Shown here in pieces: positions 55,062 through 64,000 of a stretch of 64,000 bases of DNA. Location: the NCBI GenBank assembly GCA_930367215.1, contig OV884059.1:53414957-53478956 (forward strand), in the 5' to 3' direction. How positions within the stretch are numbered: the first letter of the stretch is position 1; every line of letters begins with the position of its first letter. The notes under the pieces are model-generated. The model did no database searches and was not told the origin of the DNA. It saw nothing but the letters and a program-made list of their open reading frames with translations. The translations under genes and the position numbers were made by a program. The stretch comes from Pollenia angustigena. Taxonomy: Eukaryota; Arthropoda; Insecta; Diptera; Polleniidae.

Positions 55062-56365
55062 TTAAAATTTTTCGATTAGGTCAGACCCAAAAAGATTTAA
55101 ATCTGGAATAGAAGAAACTAAAATGTTACAAAAAATATCGGTGTTATTGATAGATACCATCGCCTCGAACTCTCCAATAATGTGTATGTTGTTTGTTGAA
55201 GCATCACGGGGTATAAGACTTGATGTCTGTAATGATGGCTTTCCGATTTTTATCCACGTTTGTTTAGAAATAATTGTAACATCTGATCCAGTATCATGCT
55301 GTAGTTTCACCTTTACCTTGTTAATAGATAAAACGACATACCTTCTGCATTTGATTGTTGTGTTTGTTGTTGCTGTATGCACGCTTTTAATATATTTTTG
55401 TTTGCTGAATTTTTGTTTTGATTGTTGTTTAAATTGTTGTTTATTTGTGTTTTTATCGGGGAAACATGAGCAAAACCCTTCCTTGTGGCCTGTTTTACCA
55501 CATGAACCACATTTGTGTTTTGTATATTTGCAGTCACGTACGAAATGCATTTCTCCACACAGCCAACAGGGTCGTTTTGGCAATTGTGTAGCTGTGTTGC
55601 CCAAACATGTTGTTGTTTTAATTTTGTTAACATTTGCTGTTGGGTTAACATCATTAACGCTAACGTCGTTCTTAACACTTTCAATGCGTTGTATCTCTGC
55701 CACTAATTTGTCTATTGTAGTTGGTTCTGTCTCTGTTTCCCTCTCTAATAAGGTTAACAGGCGCGCTTTTATGTCGGCATCTTTTTCACTCTTTAAACCA
55801 TTTACAAAAATTTGGCATTTAAAGTTGTCAGCACTGCATTTGATAAGCAAAAAATTTTCGCAAAGACGATTTACAATGGCGGCATAACCTATAATGTCAT
55901 CTGTTGCGCCTCGAACATTTTGCATACACTTGACACGAATACTAAATAAACTTTCTTTTCGTCCAAACAATTTTTTTAATATTTCAACTGTGTCGGCAAA
56001 TTTTACATCCCGAGGTTTTCTTGGGAGTAGGTAATCCCTGTACTTATTAAATACTTCCGTATTTAATTTTCGTAGGAGTAACCTCACTTTTGATGCATCA
56101 TCAAGATCGTGTGCCTCTGTTAGGAAAATGTCCTCGTACCTGTCGTACCACGTAGCAAATATGTTACCTTCCGCCGGATCATAATTAAATTCTCTAATGT
56201 TTTTAGAAATTATGTCGATGCTGATGTAGACGATAGTGTTGCAGGTGTGGAGTTGCTTTGTGATATGTTGATAAGCATTTCCATCAACCTCTGTTGATTG
56301 TCCATCGCCTCTTGCTGTCGGGACAATATTTCACCAACCACATTTTCCAACGATCTTGTTGCCAT
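55062..56365 (-). pseudogene. Gag-protease of the third LTR element, frameshifted
   Basis: ATG near 56365 opens M-A-T-R-S-L-E-N-V; a frameshift near 56212 moves to the long frame that contains N-I-R-E-F-N-Y-D-P and continues to 55062. Counting from the GTG at 56087, zinc knuckles lie at 174-186 (C-W-L-C-G-E-M-H-F-V-R-D-C, atypical spacing) and 193-206 (C-G-S-C-G-K-T-G-H-K-E-G-F-C). The protease has D265-T-G-S and a late L-F-G-S-D-L motif, so its active site is intact. The frame stops directly after E-K-F, where pol should begin. Confidence 0.88.
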
Positions 56366-56612
56366 TTTATTCAGTTTTCCTCGTCGCCACTTGTTGTATT
56401 CTTATCGGTTTCAGGGTATATCAATTAAAACACTTTGTTTTAAGTATAATATAAAAGGGTTTTATTACTATTAAATGGTATATAAAGAAGGGTACTGGTC
56501 AATATAAATCTCAAACTTAGAATGACTTTTATGTTAATTTCTTATTTGACAGCTGATGGCAATACAAAGCTGCTATCAATTTAAGACGGCGTTTAATTGT
56601 CTTTGGTATTGC

Positions 56613-56617
<5 letters not shown>

Positions 56618-56694
<77 letters not shown>
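56618..56694. repeat. TA microsatellite
   Basis: About 75 bp of nearly pure (TA)n; with 53620-53642 it formed one tract before the LTR element inserted. Confidence 0.9.
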
Positions 56695-56700
<6 letters not shown>

Positions 56701-57261
56701 TTAAATATATTTTAGATTAAAATTAATTTTAATATATTAGATTCATCAAATGGATAATAATTATATTTACAATGAAAGGATTTAAAGAGTAAACTCATTT
56801 TTAAATATGAAACCCACAGTCTCAACTGTGTTTTTAGATATTCAATCGATATGTATATATTAATTATAATTTTTTTATTTAGATGCTCAGGATTATATGT
56901 ATATAAACCAAACCATACTCCTTAACGCTGCTGTTGATTTTATATGATTTTTTTTTTCCTAGAAAAATTTGTGTATTAGATATAGATTTTATCAATGTTA
57001 AAATGATTAAAGAATTAACTTATAAGAATATACTTTACAAAACTTCTTATTTCTTAGCTATTAAGGAAAACATACTTAATCTCTTTAAAATAAAATTTTT
57101 TATATTAAAATGAAAATATTTATATAATGATTTTTTAGAATTGTAGGAGAAATCAACATAAACATATAGACTTATATAGATCTGACTTAAAATTGTTAAA
57201 TTAAAATATTTTTTTTTTTTCTTTTTTTATATTTTCATATGATTTATATTGAATCTTTTAG
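56695..57261 (+). other. AT-rich intronic-looking stretch
   Basis: Two acceptor-like sites (TTTTTTTATTTAG ending 56882; TTTTTTTTTTCCTAG ending 56962) and a branch-like CTTAAC between them suggest small exons of the same plus-strand gene, but no convincing exon can be fixed. A pyrimidine run precedes the clear acceptor at 57261. Confidence 0.3.
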
Positions 57262-57575
57262 GCCAGGCATACTTGGAGACGTATATGAAGAAGTTGATAA
57301 CAATCTAAAGGGTAATATAAATAATATAATTCATATAAGCAATACTATATTAATTAATCTATTTTACAGGGATACAATTATATGAATACAATTTATCTCA
57401 AGATCTTTATAAAATGTATAAGGATCAATATAAATACTTTTACGAACCATCGGCAGCCATTTTACTAGCATTGGACATAGAAAAACTGTTTCAGATTCAT
57501 CAAATTGTTATGGTAAACGATCGTGTAGTAGTAGCTAACAATTTTAATGTTTATATGTCCCATATGTTTGATTGA
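57262..57575 (+). pseudogene. Two exons of spliced virus-like gene (unknown)
   Basis: The exon 57262-57311 (P-G-I-L-G-D-V-Y-E-E-V-D-N-N-L-K) is followed by a 58-bp GT...ACAG intron (57312-57369), then an exon to the stop at 57573-57575. The second exon reads I-Q-L-Y-E-Y-N-L-S-Q-D-L-Y-K-M-Y and L-D-I-E-K-L-F-Q-I-H-Q-I-V-M-V-N-D-R-V. The frame is kept across the intron. The last 29 nt overlap the start of the RING frame in another phase; a single base change would make them one protein, so this may be the N-terminal half of the RING gene. Function unknown. Confidence 0.5.
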
Positions 57576-57849
57576 AAACAGTTCTGAAATGATTTGTATA
57601 GAAATGGTTAAATGCGGCCATAAGATTTGCATAAAGTGTGCGAATACCATTTCAAAACTAAGGGGTACAAATTTCTATAATGAAAAATGTTGCATGTGTC
57701 GAAGAAGACATAATTGGTATCTTAATTTAAGAATTAATTCAAATTATAATTTTAAGATGAATATACAATGGACGGTAATAACAAATAGAATTGTCCTATA
57801 TCGTAACGATTTTAGTGAAGTTATAAATCCTAAAACGATAGACGCGTAA
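57547..57849 (+). pseudogene. RING-finger protein, virus-like
   Basis: 100 codons from ATG. A C3HC4 RING is complete: C4-x2-C7, C23-x-H25-x2-C28-x2-C31 and C48-x2-C51. RING domains commonly act as E3 ubiquitin ligases. The rest (N-W-Y-L-N-L-R-I-N-S-N-Y) is unassigned. The frame ends N-P-K-T-I-D-A at 57849; a one-base shift leads straight into a further open frame (57850-58154), so the original protein was probably longer and is now broken. AT-rich codon use and small neighbours recall insect large DNA viruses or Polinton-type elements, in which RING genes are frequent; the host or viral source is not settled. Confidence 0.6.
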
Positions 57850-58154
57850 CATTATATGATTTTCGTACAGCTTTTATAATAAGTCAAAAATATTATATGC
57901 ACTATTGTAGAAAATCATTAAATGATTTGATAGAAACCTGTTATAGAAAATATCTTTTAAATAGATATACAGAACACATTCAAAAAATTTATTTAACTTA
58001 TGACCACAATAATTGTATATACTATAGAGAACTTTTTTTAAACTTATATACGAATGAAATATCCACAGGGTATAAAGTTATTGGAACGATACACCGTAAT
58101 ATTCCAAATTTTGAGAAATGGTGCAGTGGTTACGGTGGTTATTTTTTCGATTAA
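57850..58154 (+). pseudogene. C-terminal continuation of RING gene
   Basis: From about 57850 the frame V-T-L-Y-D-F-R-T-A-F-I-I-S continues to M-H-Y-C-R-K-S-L-N-D-L-I-E (ATG 57897) and ends G-Y-G-G-Y-F-F-D at 58154. About 100 codons, Tyr- and Asn-rich, no recognised domain. Read as the shifted end of the RING gene or as a separate small gene. Confidence 0.4.
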
Positions 58155-59029
58155 TATTAAATAACAGCTATAAAAAATAAAATTTTATATATTTTATATA
58201 TTTTTTTTTTTATGTTCTTAATAAACCAGTTGAATGATTGATTCTCTTTTGACTAATTATAAATTTATCCTTTTTATACTTATTCTATTTTTACAAATCC
58301 CAGGATCTATAACAAAAAATTAATATAAATTTCTCCATAGGGATATTTATCAATATCCTCATAAGATAAAAACGTTTAAAGAGAAAATCTAATTTGAAAT
58401 AAGAATAATCATTTTTAAAATTTTTTGATTTTTTAAAATCCTATATTTTAACTTTATTAATTATTTTTTTTCTTAAAATTTAATTATTATTAAATCATTA
58501 TATATTAAATATTATTATATTATAGTTATATCAACATTATTTTTAAGAAACTAATTAATACATGAATATTTATATTTTAATGGTTAGTATATAAGAATAA
58601 ATGTATTAAGATCTAATCATATATATATATTTTTAAAATAAAAATTTATTTTAATATGTATAAATAAAAAAGTCTTTTATTTTTATATTATTATTAACCA
58701 CTGTCATCTCAATAAATAAACAAAAATATTATTATTATTCAATTATGAAACCTCTATCTATTTATATAATATGTATTCTTACAATTTATCTGTCTTATTA
58801 AATAAAAATTGCTTGTTTTAATTTTTATATTTAAAATTTTTCATATAACAATCTTATAGTCTAAATAACAATGGTTGAATCTTAGACACTATTTAATATA
58901 CATTTATATACTTATAATCTAAATTACAATGGTTAATTTCTTATAAACTATTTCATTTACATTAAATGTTTATTTGACTCTTTAAAACTACTTTTTCTAT
59001 GTTAATATTCTTATAAACTACTTAATTTA
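58155..59029. other. AT-rich spacer
   Basis: Over 80 percent A+T by eye, no frame of interest, repeated CTTATAAACTA and TTACAATGGTT phrases. It ends where Penelope homology begins. Confidence 0.6.
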
Positions 59030-61404
59030 TTTGTTTTCCTTTATTTTTGGCCACTTACTTTTATTTATATTTGTATATTTGCTTATATATACTTAGCTGG
59101 TGAGGCCTAACTCTATTTGTGAAAATAAAAATGCAAAACTTTTTTATTTCATTTTTCCCGACGTTTCGTGAATTTTATGTTCACTTCTTCAGGGGATTCG
59201 TCTATTAATATAAAATAAAAACATCAACATTTAATATTACAATAAATTGAATGTAACCAACTTACATTAAAAAAACAATTTTGTATTACATTAATAAATT
59301 TTTAAATAATGAAAGCCACAGCTAGTGTCGTCATCTACTGTTTTTTAAAACAACTCTGTAACAGGCGCTTAAATTGTCAGTATCTTCTTTTTTATTCATT
59401 TTTCTGTTTATTTTCTGTTGAACTTAAGCTCTCTGTAGTATATCTTTTTCTCACGTTATTTACCTTATCCAGTATTCTTATGTTGTCAAAATCAGGTTTG
59501 TGTTTTGTTTGTAATATGTGTTGTGATAATGCAGTGCTTTCTTTGTTTTTGTTTATGTCTGAGTTGTGTTCTCCCATTCTTGTCTCCAGATTTCTCTTTG
59601 TCGTCCCAATGTAAACTAAATCACAGCTGTTGTTGTTGTCTCCCTTGCATGGTATTTCATACACTACATTATTTTGTTGTAGTTTGTTTATTGGCATTTT
59701 TGTATTTGTAAATATTGCACTTAATGTTTTGTTTGGTTTGTAAGCAAAGCTCATGTCATTATTGTCTATTGCGTTTTTTATGTTTTTATTGTCCGTGAGT
59801 CCCGGTATGTATTTTACACTGTAAAAATATTTTTCTTCCTTATCAATGTTACCATTTGTGTTTGTTATTATAGGTTTATAGGTAGATATTAGATTTTTTA
59901 ATTAAATTTGTAGGAAAAGCATTATCTCTAAGTACTTTCGTGATTACATGTTTATTTTTGTTATGGTATTCTTCATCACTAATATCAAGAACTCTACGTA
60001 TAAAATTTTTTGCAGTATTTACTATTTGAGATTTTGGTTGAGTAGCGTTGAAATTGATAATTCTGCCAGATGATGTATTTTTTGCATACCAATCAAACGT
60101 TATTTTATTGTCCCCTCTATGTAATTTTGTGTCAAGGTATGCTATTTCTCGGTTCGTTTCAACTTCAACGGTGAATTTAATTTTCGGGTGATACCCGTTG
60201 AGTGCTTTAAGTATATCGTCTTTGTCATTAATATCTATTACAGCCAGTATGTCATCTACGTACTTTGCCACATATTTAATGTTAACGTTCTTGTTGTGTA
60301 ATTCTGCCAAGGCTACGTCAAGTAAATTATCCAATACAATATCGGCAATAGTTGGGAAAAGGGGATTTCCCATTGGCATACCGAAAATCTGTTTGTATAC
60401 CTTGTTATTGTATGCAAAGTAGTTGTTGTCATTCAAACAGACTTTCAGTATTTCCAAGAATTTTGATTTTGGTATGCTAGTTTTCGTTTTAATAGTGTCC
60501 CATTTGTCCATAATATATTTTATAGCTGTGTAAACAGGAACATTGGTGAAAAGGGAAACGACGTCAAAAGAAACCAATGTGTCATTCTCATCAACGGTGG
60601 TGTCCTTTAGTTGTTTTTTTAGTTCCAAAGAGTTTTTAACATTATATTTTCCCGAGATAATATTTTTGAGTATGAGTCCTATGTGTTTGCTTAACGAATA
60701 GCACGGGACTTGAATAGATGATACTATGGGTCGTAAAGGTATCCCACATTTATGTATTTTAGGTAACCCGTAAATTCTAGGGGCTGTTGCAGCCGAACAA
60801 ATGTTTAGTTATGTAGGGTCCGTATTCATAACTTGGTAAGTATTTTTGTCCTCAAGTAATTTTTCCATTTTCCTTTCATATTCCTTCCTGTAGATTGCAA
60901 CCGTTTTGTTTCCCTTATCCGATTGGAGTATAATTAGGTCCTTATGTCTCTTCAAAAATGTGTAAGTTTTCTCATAAATGGCTAAAATTAATTTCTCTTT
61001 AGGTGTGTTCCGTATGTTCCTCTTAAAAAGTGTAATTCTATTTGCCAATCTAGTCCTTGTCTCATCCTTTTCCCCATGGGTAATCTCTACAATTTTCTGA
61101 ATGCACTGTTCTACATCTGCTATGATTTCCAGTGGCGAAAAACCCTGTTTATTGATTGGTAAAGCAAATTTTTTCCCTAACGATAACAACCATCTGCATT
61201 CAACATATCAACTTCGGTTCTGTTTTTAAGCCATTTTTCATTATAAACCAATCCCAGCTTCATAAATAACTTTTCTTTCAGTATATTAAGTTTACTCGTT
61301 TGTTTTTGTCTTGCATTCGTGCTTATATATCTTTTTCTATCAGTCTGATTTTTCATGAAAGCCTCAAAATCATCTATCGTCAAAAAGTTTTTTATACCTG
61401 ATTT
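59030..61404 (-). mobile_element. Penelope-like element, minus arm of head-to-head pair
   Basis: The more complete arm. The 3' end (59030) matches that of the 19243 fragment. From 5' to 3' on the minus strand: N-terminal region (60809-61383), RT, GIY-YIG domain, hammerhead-like block (59163-59192). A 92-bp deletion lies near 60805 relative to the plus arm. Confidence 0.9.
59392..61383 (-). pseudogene. Penelope polyprotein, minus arm
   Basis: Pieces: 61177-61383 and 60809-61189 (N-terminal part with I-L-Q-S-D-K-G-N-K-T-V), 59876-60628 (RT with G-M-P-M-G-N-P-L and Y-V-D-D-I) and 59392-59754 (GIY-YIG with V-Y-I-G-T-T-K-R-N and a downstream H-I-L-Q-T-K-H). Lesions: a deletion at about 60805 before the RT fingers, a +1 shift near 59898 after T-N-L-I-K, and a 2-bp loss near 59420 that spoils the last residues. 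The enzyme would combine RNA-primed synthesis and target nicking. The RT core itself is intact in this arm, while in the plus arm it is shifted. Confidence 0.88.
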
Positions 61405-61406
61405 GG

Positions 61407-62998
61407 ATGAGACAAGGACTAGTTATGAATACGGACCCTACCAGCAAATTAGTTAGAACTAATAACAGCATTATTAGTCCATTATACAGGGATAAATATA
61501 TAGATACTTGGCAAAAACATAGACTCATTTGTTCGGCTTCAACAGCCCCTAGAATTTACGGGTTACCTAAAATACATAAATGTGGGATACCTTTACGACC
61601 CATAGTATCATCTATTCAAGTCCCGTGCTATTCGTTAAGCAAACACATAGGACTCATACTCAAAAATGTTATCTCGGGAAAATATAATGTTAAAAACTCT
61701 TTGGAACTAAAAAAACAACTAAAGGACACCACCGTTGATGAGAATGACACATTGGTTTCTTTTGACGTCGTTTCCCTTTTCACCAATGTTCCTGTTTACA
61801 CAGCTATAAAATATATTATGGACAAATGGGACACTATTAAAACGAAAACTAGCATACCAAAATCAAAATTCTTGGAAATACTGAGTCTGTTTGAATGACA
61901 ACAACTACTTTGCATACAATAACAAGGTATACAAACAGATTTTCGGTATGCCAATGGGAAATCCCCTTTTCCCAACTATTGCCGATATTGTATTGGATAA
62001 TTTACTTGACGTAGCCTTGGCAGAATTACACAACAAGAACGTTAACATTAAATATGTGGCAAAGTACGTAGATGACATACTGGCTGTAATAGATATTAAT
62101 GACAAAGACGATATACTTAAAGCACTCAACGGGTATCACCCGAAAATTAAATTCACCGTTGAAGTTGAAACGAACCGAGAAATAGCATACCTTGACACAA
62201 AATTACATAGAGGGGACAATAAAATAACGTTTGATTGGTATGCAAAAAATACATCATCTGGCAGAATTATCAATTTCAACGCTACTCAACCAAAATCTCA
62301 AATAGTAAATACTGCAAAAAATTGTATACGTAGAGTTCTTGATATTAGTGATGAACAATACCATAACAAAAATAAACATGTAATCACGAAAGTACTTAGA
62401 GATAATGCTTTTCCTACAAATTTAATTAAAAATCTAATATCTACCTATAAACCTATAATAACAAACACAAATGGTAACATTGATAAGGAAGAAAAATATT
62501 TTTACAGTGTAAAATACATACCGGGCCTCACGGACAATAAAAACATAAAAAAACGCAATAGACAATAATGACATGAGCTTTGCTTACAAACCAAACAAAA
62601 CATTAAGTGCAATATTTACAAATACAAAAATGCCAATAAACAAACTACAACAAAATAATGTAGTGTATGAAATACCATGCAAGGGAGACAACAACAACAG
62701 CTGTGATTTAGTTTACATTGGGACGACAAAGAGAAATCTGGAGACAAGAATGGGAGAACACAACTCAGACATAAACAAAAACAAAGAAAGCACTGCATTA
62801 TCACAGCACATATTACAAACAAAACACAAACCTGATTTTGACAACATACGAATACTGGATAAGGTAAATAACTTGAGAAAAAGATATACTACAGAGACCT
62901 TAAGAATTCAACAGAAAATAAACAGAACAATGAATAAAAAAGAAGATACTGACAATTTAAGCGCCTGTTACAGAGTTGTTTTAAAAAACAGTAGATGA
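61407..62998 (+). pseudogene. Penelope RT and GIY-YIG endonuclease, plus arm
   Basis: 61407-61898 holds the RT fingers (R-I-Y-G-L-P-K-I-H-K, S-F-D-V-V-S-L-F-T-N-V-P). A 2-bp deletion near 61882 ends this frame in S-L-F-E; 61891-62568 continues with G-M-P-M-G-N-P-L and catalytic Y-V-D-D-I, then shifts again near 62553. 62573-62998 is the endonuclease (C-D-L-V-Y-I-G-T-T-K-R-N-L) with a complete tail A-C-Y-R-V-V-L-K-N-S-R. The breaks are at different places from those of the minus arm. Confidence 0.88.
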
Positions 62999-63137
62999 CG
63001 ACACTAGCTGTGGCTTTCATTATTTAAAAAATTTATTAATGTAATACAAAATTGTTTTTTTAATGTAAGTTGGTTACATTCAATTTATTGTAATATTAAA
63101 TGTTGATGTTTTTATTTTATATTAGTAGACGAATCCC

Positions 63138-63167
63138 CTGAAGAAGTGAACATAAAATTCACGAAAC
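63138..63167 (+). ncRNA. Hammerhead-ribozyme-like core in Penelope tail
   Basis: CTGAAGA (63138-63144), a 5-bp stem GTGAA/TTCAC (63146-63150 and 63158-63162), then GAAAC (63163-63167) follow the CUGANGA-stem II-GAAA order of hammerheads, which Penelope elements are known to carry. One unpaired A precedes stem II, and stems I and III are not clear, so activity is uncertain. The same block is at 59163-59192 and 19376-19405 on the minus strand. Confidence 0.4.
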
Positions 63168-63294
63168 GTCGGGAAAAATGAAATAAAAAAGTTTTGCATT
63201 TTTATTTTCACAAATAGAGTTAGGCCTCACCAGCTAAGTATATATAAGCAAATATACAAATATAAAAAAAAAACTTTATTTATATTTATACAAT

Positions 63295-63399
63295 TTAATT
63301 AACAACTTCCATCATTTCATTATAAATATTTAATGATGTTGATATTGATGGGGGATAATCTTCATTAAGTAGAATACCATTATAATTAACATATTCCAT
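63295..63399 (-). CDS. Small ORF behind the polymerase
   Basis: 34 codons, M-E-Y-V-N-Y-N-G-I-L to M-E-V-V-N, starting about 20 nt after the polymerase stop on the same strand. Tight spacing is virus-like, but the length is within chance for AT-rich DNA. No family seen. Confidence 0.25.
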   Translation of the reverse strand: MEYVNYNGILLNEDYPPSISTSLNIYNEMMEVVN

Positions 63400-63417
63400 A
63401 TTTTCCTTCCGCAAACT

Positions 63418-64000
63418 TTAATTTGTTGATGATGGTGATGATGATGCTGGTGATGACGGTTTATTTATTTGATAATGTCCCCATGCATATGTATCAACAC
63501 CATCTTCTCTTATGAAACGCTTATCATCTAAGTAACTTAAAACTAACTTTTTAATATGCTGTGTATAAATTTCATGTAGTTTAGATTTAAATACATACAT
63601 ATAATCATAAATTAATTTCTTATCATCTAAACATTCCCTAAAACCACTTATATTTAATTTATTAGTTACTGAGTGTTTAACACCTTTTATTCTTTTAATT
63701 TCTTTATCATCCCTATCTATTTTAACTGAATACATTTTTGCTCTTAAGCTAATGAATTCCTTTATAACTTTACCATTGCACTCATCCTTCATCATACCCA
63801 ATACTTTTTTATTTAACAATGGTATGTTAAAAGCATTATCTCGCGGATATGCTGATGTATCGAAATGGGTTCTTATATCATTTCGAATATCATCATACAT
63901 GTCATTTGTTGTAACGTCATAAATAAAGGAATCGGTATCCATATAGTTCAAACTAATATTATCGAGATATTTCGGTTTCATATAGTCATAATGGAAATTA
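63418..64000 (-). CDS. Family B DNA polymerase, protein-primed type, C-terminal part
   Basis: The frame is open to the window edge (no stop above the ATG at 63981), so the gene continues beyond 64000. It holds the catalytic motif C as N-Y-M-D-T-D-S-F, with the two metal-binding Asp residues. It then has V-L-G-M-M-K-D-E and F-I-S-L-R-A-K-M-Y-S-V-K, a thumb-region pattern, and F-I-R-E-D-G-V-D-T-Y-A-W-G-H-Y near the end, before a Pro/Ser tail. This arrangement is known from DNA_pol_B_2 proteins of Polinton/Maverick and adintovirus-like elements in insect genomes. It would replicate the element's linear DNA. It has no breaks in the part seen. Whether other Polinton genes (integrase, ATPase, capsid) exist nearby cannot be told here. 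Confidence 0.8.
   Translation of the reverse strand, partial: NFHYDYMKPKYLDNISLNYMDTDSFIYDVTTNDMYDDIRNDIRTHFDTSAYPRDNAFNIPLLNKKVLGMMKDECNGKVIKEFISLRAKMYSVKIDRDDKEIKRIKGVKHSVTNKLNISGFRECLDDKKLIYDYMYVFKSKLHEIYTQHIKKLVLSYLDDKRFIREDGVDTYAWGHYQINKPSSPASSSPSSTN

Larger units (their letters stand above)
53643..56617 (-). mobile_element. Ty3/gypsy-type LTR element lacking RT and RNase H
   Basis: LTRs 53643-53868 and 56392-56617 (226 bp, TGTTG...CAACA) differ at one visible base (CTGATC versus CTGGTC). The target lies in a TA microsatellite, so the duplication (ATATA) is ambiguous. Purine tract AGGGGAGA precedes the 3' LTR on the minus strand; the primer site is TGGCGACGAGGA. Gag and protease are near-complete; then a deletion jumps into the integrase. 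Confidence 0.9.
61405..63262 (+). mobile_element. Penelope-like element, plus arm of head-to-head pair
   Basis: It begins with GGATGAGACAAGGACTAG, a snippet of the N-terminal coding region, fused to GTTATGAATACGG, so the 5' part is truncated and internally deleted. The rest is an inverted copy of 59045-60840. It stops at AAATATACAAATATAAA, before the terminal piece kept in the other two copies. Confidence 0.9.

Noticed and set aside
55123..55887. 254-codon open frame on the plus strand
   Set aside because: It is antisense to the gag-protease gene of the third LTR element and has no motif; a shadow frame.
1..64000. tRNA, rRNA, mitochondrial or bacterial inserts
   Set aside because: I looked for tRNA cores, conserved rRNA blocks and operon-like gene runs and saw none; only tRNA-complementary primer sites in LTR elements.

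Overview
The window looks like nuclear DNA of a higher fly (Diptera, probably Schizophora). The one clear host gene, at 6270-8039 on the minus strand, is a complete single-exon dishevelled gene whose DIX, PDZ and DEP domains read like the Drosophila protein. The rest is AT-rich and consists almost entirely of transposable elements nested in one another, satellites and decayed virus-like genes. I saw no tRNA, rRNA, CRISPR array or bacterial-type operon. Species cannot be fixed from the sequence.

Layout. 1-6000: foldback and MITE-type elements, Helitron-like ends and a Tc1 relic. 6270-8039: dsh. 8700-15300: foldbacks, an 8-bp-TSD hAT-type element with a second element inside it, and tandem satellites. 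15327-18843: a deleted CsRn1-type LTR element (minus strand). 19243-20118: a Penelope fragment. 20595-21704: another hAT-type element. 22080-23760: interspersed repeat and satellite. 23774-24345: a plus-strand gene fragment cut by a Jockey-type LINE (24346-28930, minus strand) that itself carries a 460-bp MITE.

27567-46715 is a tandem segmental duplication. Copy A is 27567-39017 and copy B is 39031-46715. Each copy holds the broken LINE gag, a 424-bp repeat pair, a 445-codon transposase-like gene, short 3' repeats, an 82-bp minisatellite and a long AT-rich tail. Copy A carries three insertions missing from B: a PIF/Harbinger-type element with a mariner inside it, a Helitron, and a 322-bp MITE. 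B therefore shows the empty sites, so each insertion can be read to the base.

47192-52959 is a nearly intact Ty3/gypsy element with near-identical LTRs, a SAP-type motif at the gag N terminus and a protease lacking its DTG. 53194-58154 holds exons of a plus-strand gene (or genes) with tiny introns and a RING finger, split by a third LTR element (53643-56617, reverse transcriptase deleted). 59030-63262 is a head-to-head pair of Penelope elements. 63418-64000 is the C-terminal end of a family B DNA polymerase of the protein-primed, Polinton/adintovirus-like kind, running off the window.

Working together: dsh is the only gene with a cellular role. The RING gene, the polymerase and perhaps the 445-codon gene could be remnants of one or more large DNA-virus-like or giant-transposon insertions that later served as a landing zone for retroelements; that link is inference. 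The retroelements are mostly young by LTR identity, yet each has lost a different essential part, which suggests trans-mobilised deletion derivatives.
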